Of a stretch of 64,000 nt of DNA, positions 62,604 through 64,000 are shown one piece after another. Where the stretch lies: positions 310,001 to 374,000 of the forward strand of contig NZ_KB899406.1 of NCBI RefSeq assembly GCF_000378205.1. Direction: 5' to 3'. Under the pieces are notes generated by a model. The model saw only the letters and a program-made list of their open reading frames with translations. It did not search any database and was not told the DNA's origin. A program made the position numbers and the translations under genes. This stretch comes from Sediminispirochaeta bajacaliforniensis DSM 16054 (lineage in GTDB: Bacteria; Spirochaetota; Spirochaetia; DSM-16054; Sediminispirochaetaceae). Position 1 is the stretch's first letter. Each line of letters begins with the position of its first letter.

Positions 62604-64000
62604 ATGAAGATCCATTTTAAATTTCAGATCAGTTTACTGATTTTGGTTTGTTGTATACTCATCATCTCTTCAGTTACAACGCTGCTTGCCGTTTTGTCGA
62701 TTAGTAAACGGGTGAATACGGAAAAAGCCGGTCGGCTTTTTAGCGAAACGGGGAGCAGAGTTCAGGATGAATTGACAAAAATGCTTGTTCAGGCTCAAAA
62801 GTCGGTGAATCAGGCGGCAACAATTCCTGGAATCGCTGATAAGCAAAATGATGATGGATTATCCCTGCCTTTCATACACTATTTTGTCGAGATCTTAAAC
62901 AATTACCCGGAAATTTATTCCGTGTATCGCGGTTTTTCCGATAATACCTTCCTTCAGTTAATTCATGCAGGTACCGACGAAAAGATCATACGTAAGCATG
63001 AAGCACCGAACGGGACTGTCTATATTCTACGTTCGATAATTATGACGAATCAAAATGGAGAGACAGCTCGCGAGTTATGGACCTATCTAAACGAAGACCT
63101 GGAGGTCGTTGGAAAGCGCGTACATGATGGGGTTGAGTATGTGGCATCATCTCGCCCCTGGTTTCTTTTGGCTCGGGAGAACCTGCAGGAAGGTGTGCTG
63201 ACAGATACGTATCTCTTTGATTCTTTCCAGGAACCCGGCATAACTGCTGCCAAATCAGTAGGAACAGAGTGTGTCGTAGGTATAGATATAACGCTGGCAA
63301 GTTTGGAGGATTTTCTCAACAATCTTTATGTCTCTGAGAACTGTAAAACAGCCTTATTGGATGCTAAGGGTTCTATTCTTGCCTCGAATAGTAAATTTAA
63401 AGAGTGGATCGGTTCTTCAGCTGATTATTTGGCGCCTATTAAGCCTATTAATACGACATTTAATGATAATACCGACATGCAAAGTTTGAGTGAGGTTATC
63501 CTTCCCCCCACAAGGGCAGGATCGTTTTCCATACGCGATACATATATGATCTGGAGCCGTTCTTGGGAACCGATAGTGGGACATGTTTTTGATCTCATTA
63601 TGATAGCCCCATCTGAGGATTTCTTGGGCTATCTGGCAGAGATGCGGCAGAGGGCTATTGCCTCCACTTTGTTACTACTTTGTCTGCTCTTCCCCTTTGT
63701 TATGTTTGGCAGTAGGAGGCTTAGTCACTTTCTTACTATCCTTGCACGTGAAGCAAGACGGATGAAGAATCTTGATTTCAGCGGCGATGTTCCTCAGAAA
63801 ACGATCATAGTGGAATTTGCAGAATTATCTGAGGCATTTGCATTGATGAAAAGCGCCTTAAAAGCGAAGACGAAAGATTTACAGATTGCCACTGTGAAGC
63901 TTCAGCGAATAATCGACCTGGGAATAGCTATGTCTGTTGAAAGAAATACAGATCTTCTGACGGAGCTGATACTCAAAGGTGCAAAGGAAATAGGCGATGC
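62604..64000 (+). CDS. Membrane sensor protein with GAF domain, cut by the window end
   Basis: An ATG at 62604 opens a frame with no stop to the window end (465 codons so far). The order is a membrane helix (about 8-32), a periplasmic sensor region of about 320 residues with a Cache-like look (YPEIYSVYRGFSDNTFLQ, VASSRPWFLLA, VVGIDITLASLEDFL), a second helix (about 350-372) and a HAMP-like linker. It then enters a GAF-type start, LQRIIDLGIAMSVERNTDLLTELILKGAKEIGDA. That last pattern is usual before adenylate cyclase or HD-GYP output domains, which would lie beyond the window. The ribosome site is weak. Confidence 0.8.
   Translation, partial: MKIHFKFQISLLILVCCILIISSVTTLLAVLSISKRVNTEKAGRLFSETGSRVQDELTKMLVQAQKSVNQAATIPGIADKQNDDGLSLPFIHYFVEILNNYPEIYSVYRGFSDNTFLQLIHAGTDEKIIRKHEAPNGTVYILRSIIMTNQNGETARELWTYLNEDLEVVGKRVHDGVEYVASSRPWFLLARENLQEGVLTDTYLFDSFQEPGITAAKSVGTECVVGIDITLASLEDFLNNLYVSENCKTALLDAKGSILASNSKFKEWIGSSADYLAPIKPINTTFNDNTDMQSLSEVILPPTRAGSFSIRDTYMIWSRSWEPIVGHVFDLIMIAPSEDFLGYLAEMRQRAIASTLLLLCLLFPFVMFGSRRLSHFLTILAREARRMKNLDFSGDVPQKTIIVEFAELSEAFALMKSALKAKTKDLQIATVKLQRIIDLGIAMSVERNTDLLTELILKGAKEIGD

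Overview
The window looks like a chromosomal stretch of a Gram-negative anaerobe, most likely a spirochaete (Spirochaeta/Sediminispirochaeta/Sphaerochaeta-like). The main clue is the N-termini of several solute-binding proteins, which read FANGQAEQ, FANGQQEV or FAGGAKES just after the signal peptide, a style common in spirochaete binding proteins. Supporting clues are an outer-membrane barrel with a LolA-type protein and an RND pump, many ABC and TRAP importers, and FIST/MCP signalling genes. The taxon is inference. No rRNA, tRNA, CRISPR array or intact insertion sequence was recognised.

Layout. 1-0.7 kb: the end of an ADP-ribosylglycohydrolase-type protein. 0.8-7.2 kb (minus strand): an exported FMN/FAD flavoprotein reductase, then an RND/LolA-like/beta-barrel export operon. 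7.4-9.1 kb: AraC and GntR regulators. 9.2-16.3 kb (plus strand): an operon with a near-consensus promoter and a perfect 25-bp palindrome, encoding a UroD-type zinc methyltransferase, a sugar-type ABC importer without its own ATPase, an L-cysteine desulfidase-like enzyme, and a separate sodium:solute symporter. 16.5-17.6 kb: a small unknown gene and a decayed IS1634-type transposase.

17.6-36.4 kb is an accessory catabolic island. It holds a TRAP transporter whose local binding-protein gene is an internally deleted relic, with an intact copy 8 kb away. It also holds a zinc dehydrogenase, two LarA-superfamily proteins (one with every LarA active-site residue), two paralogous GntR regulators, an SDR, a two-subunit transketolase, an iron-type alcohol dehydrogenase, an Rbs-type ABC importer and a cyclase-family hydrolase. 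An AT-rich palindrome of the form ATATAT-N-ATATAT overlaps or follows the promoters of at least five of its transcription units and probably ties them into one regulon. The substrate is not known; an aldonate or sugar-like hydroxy acid fits best.

37-50 kb is an amino-acid and peptide region: thioesterase, exported C69 dipeptidase, Fe-S aldo/keto reductase, two polar amino-acid ABC importers (one preceded by a short leader ORF and a terminator), YbaK deacylase, two LysE exporters and an M20 amidohydrolase. 51.2-51.6 kb is a macA/macB fusion relic. 51.8-56.7 kb is a GntR-controlled glycerate uptake and phosphorylation cluster with an LldR-like operator. 56.8-64 kb holds a YeiH-type exporter, a lipoprotein, a FIST sensor/soluble MCP pair, a frameshifted oxidoreductase relic, and the start of a membrane sensor protein cut by the window end.
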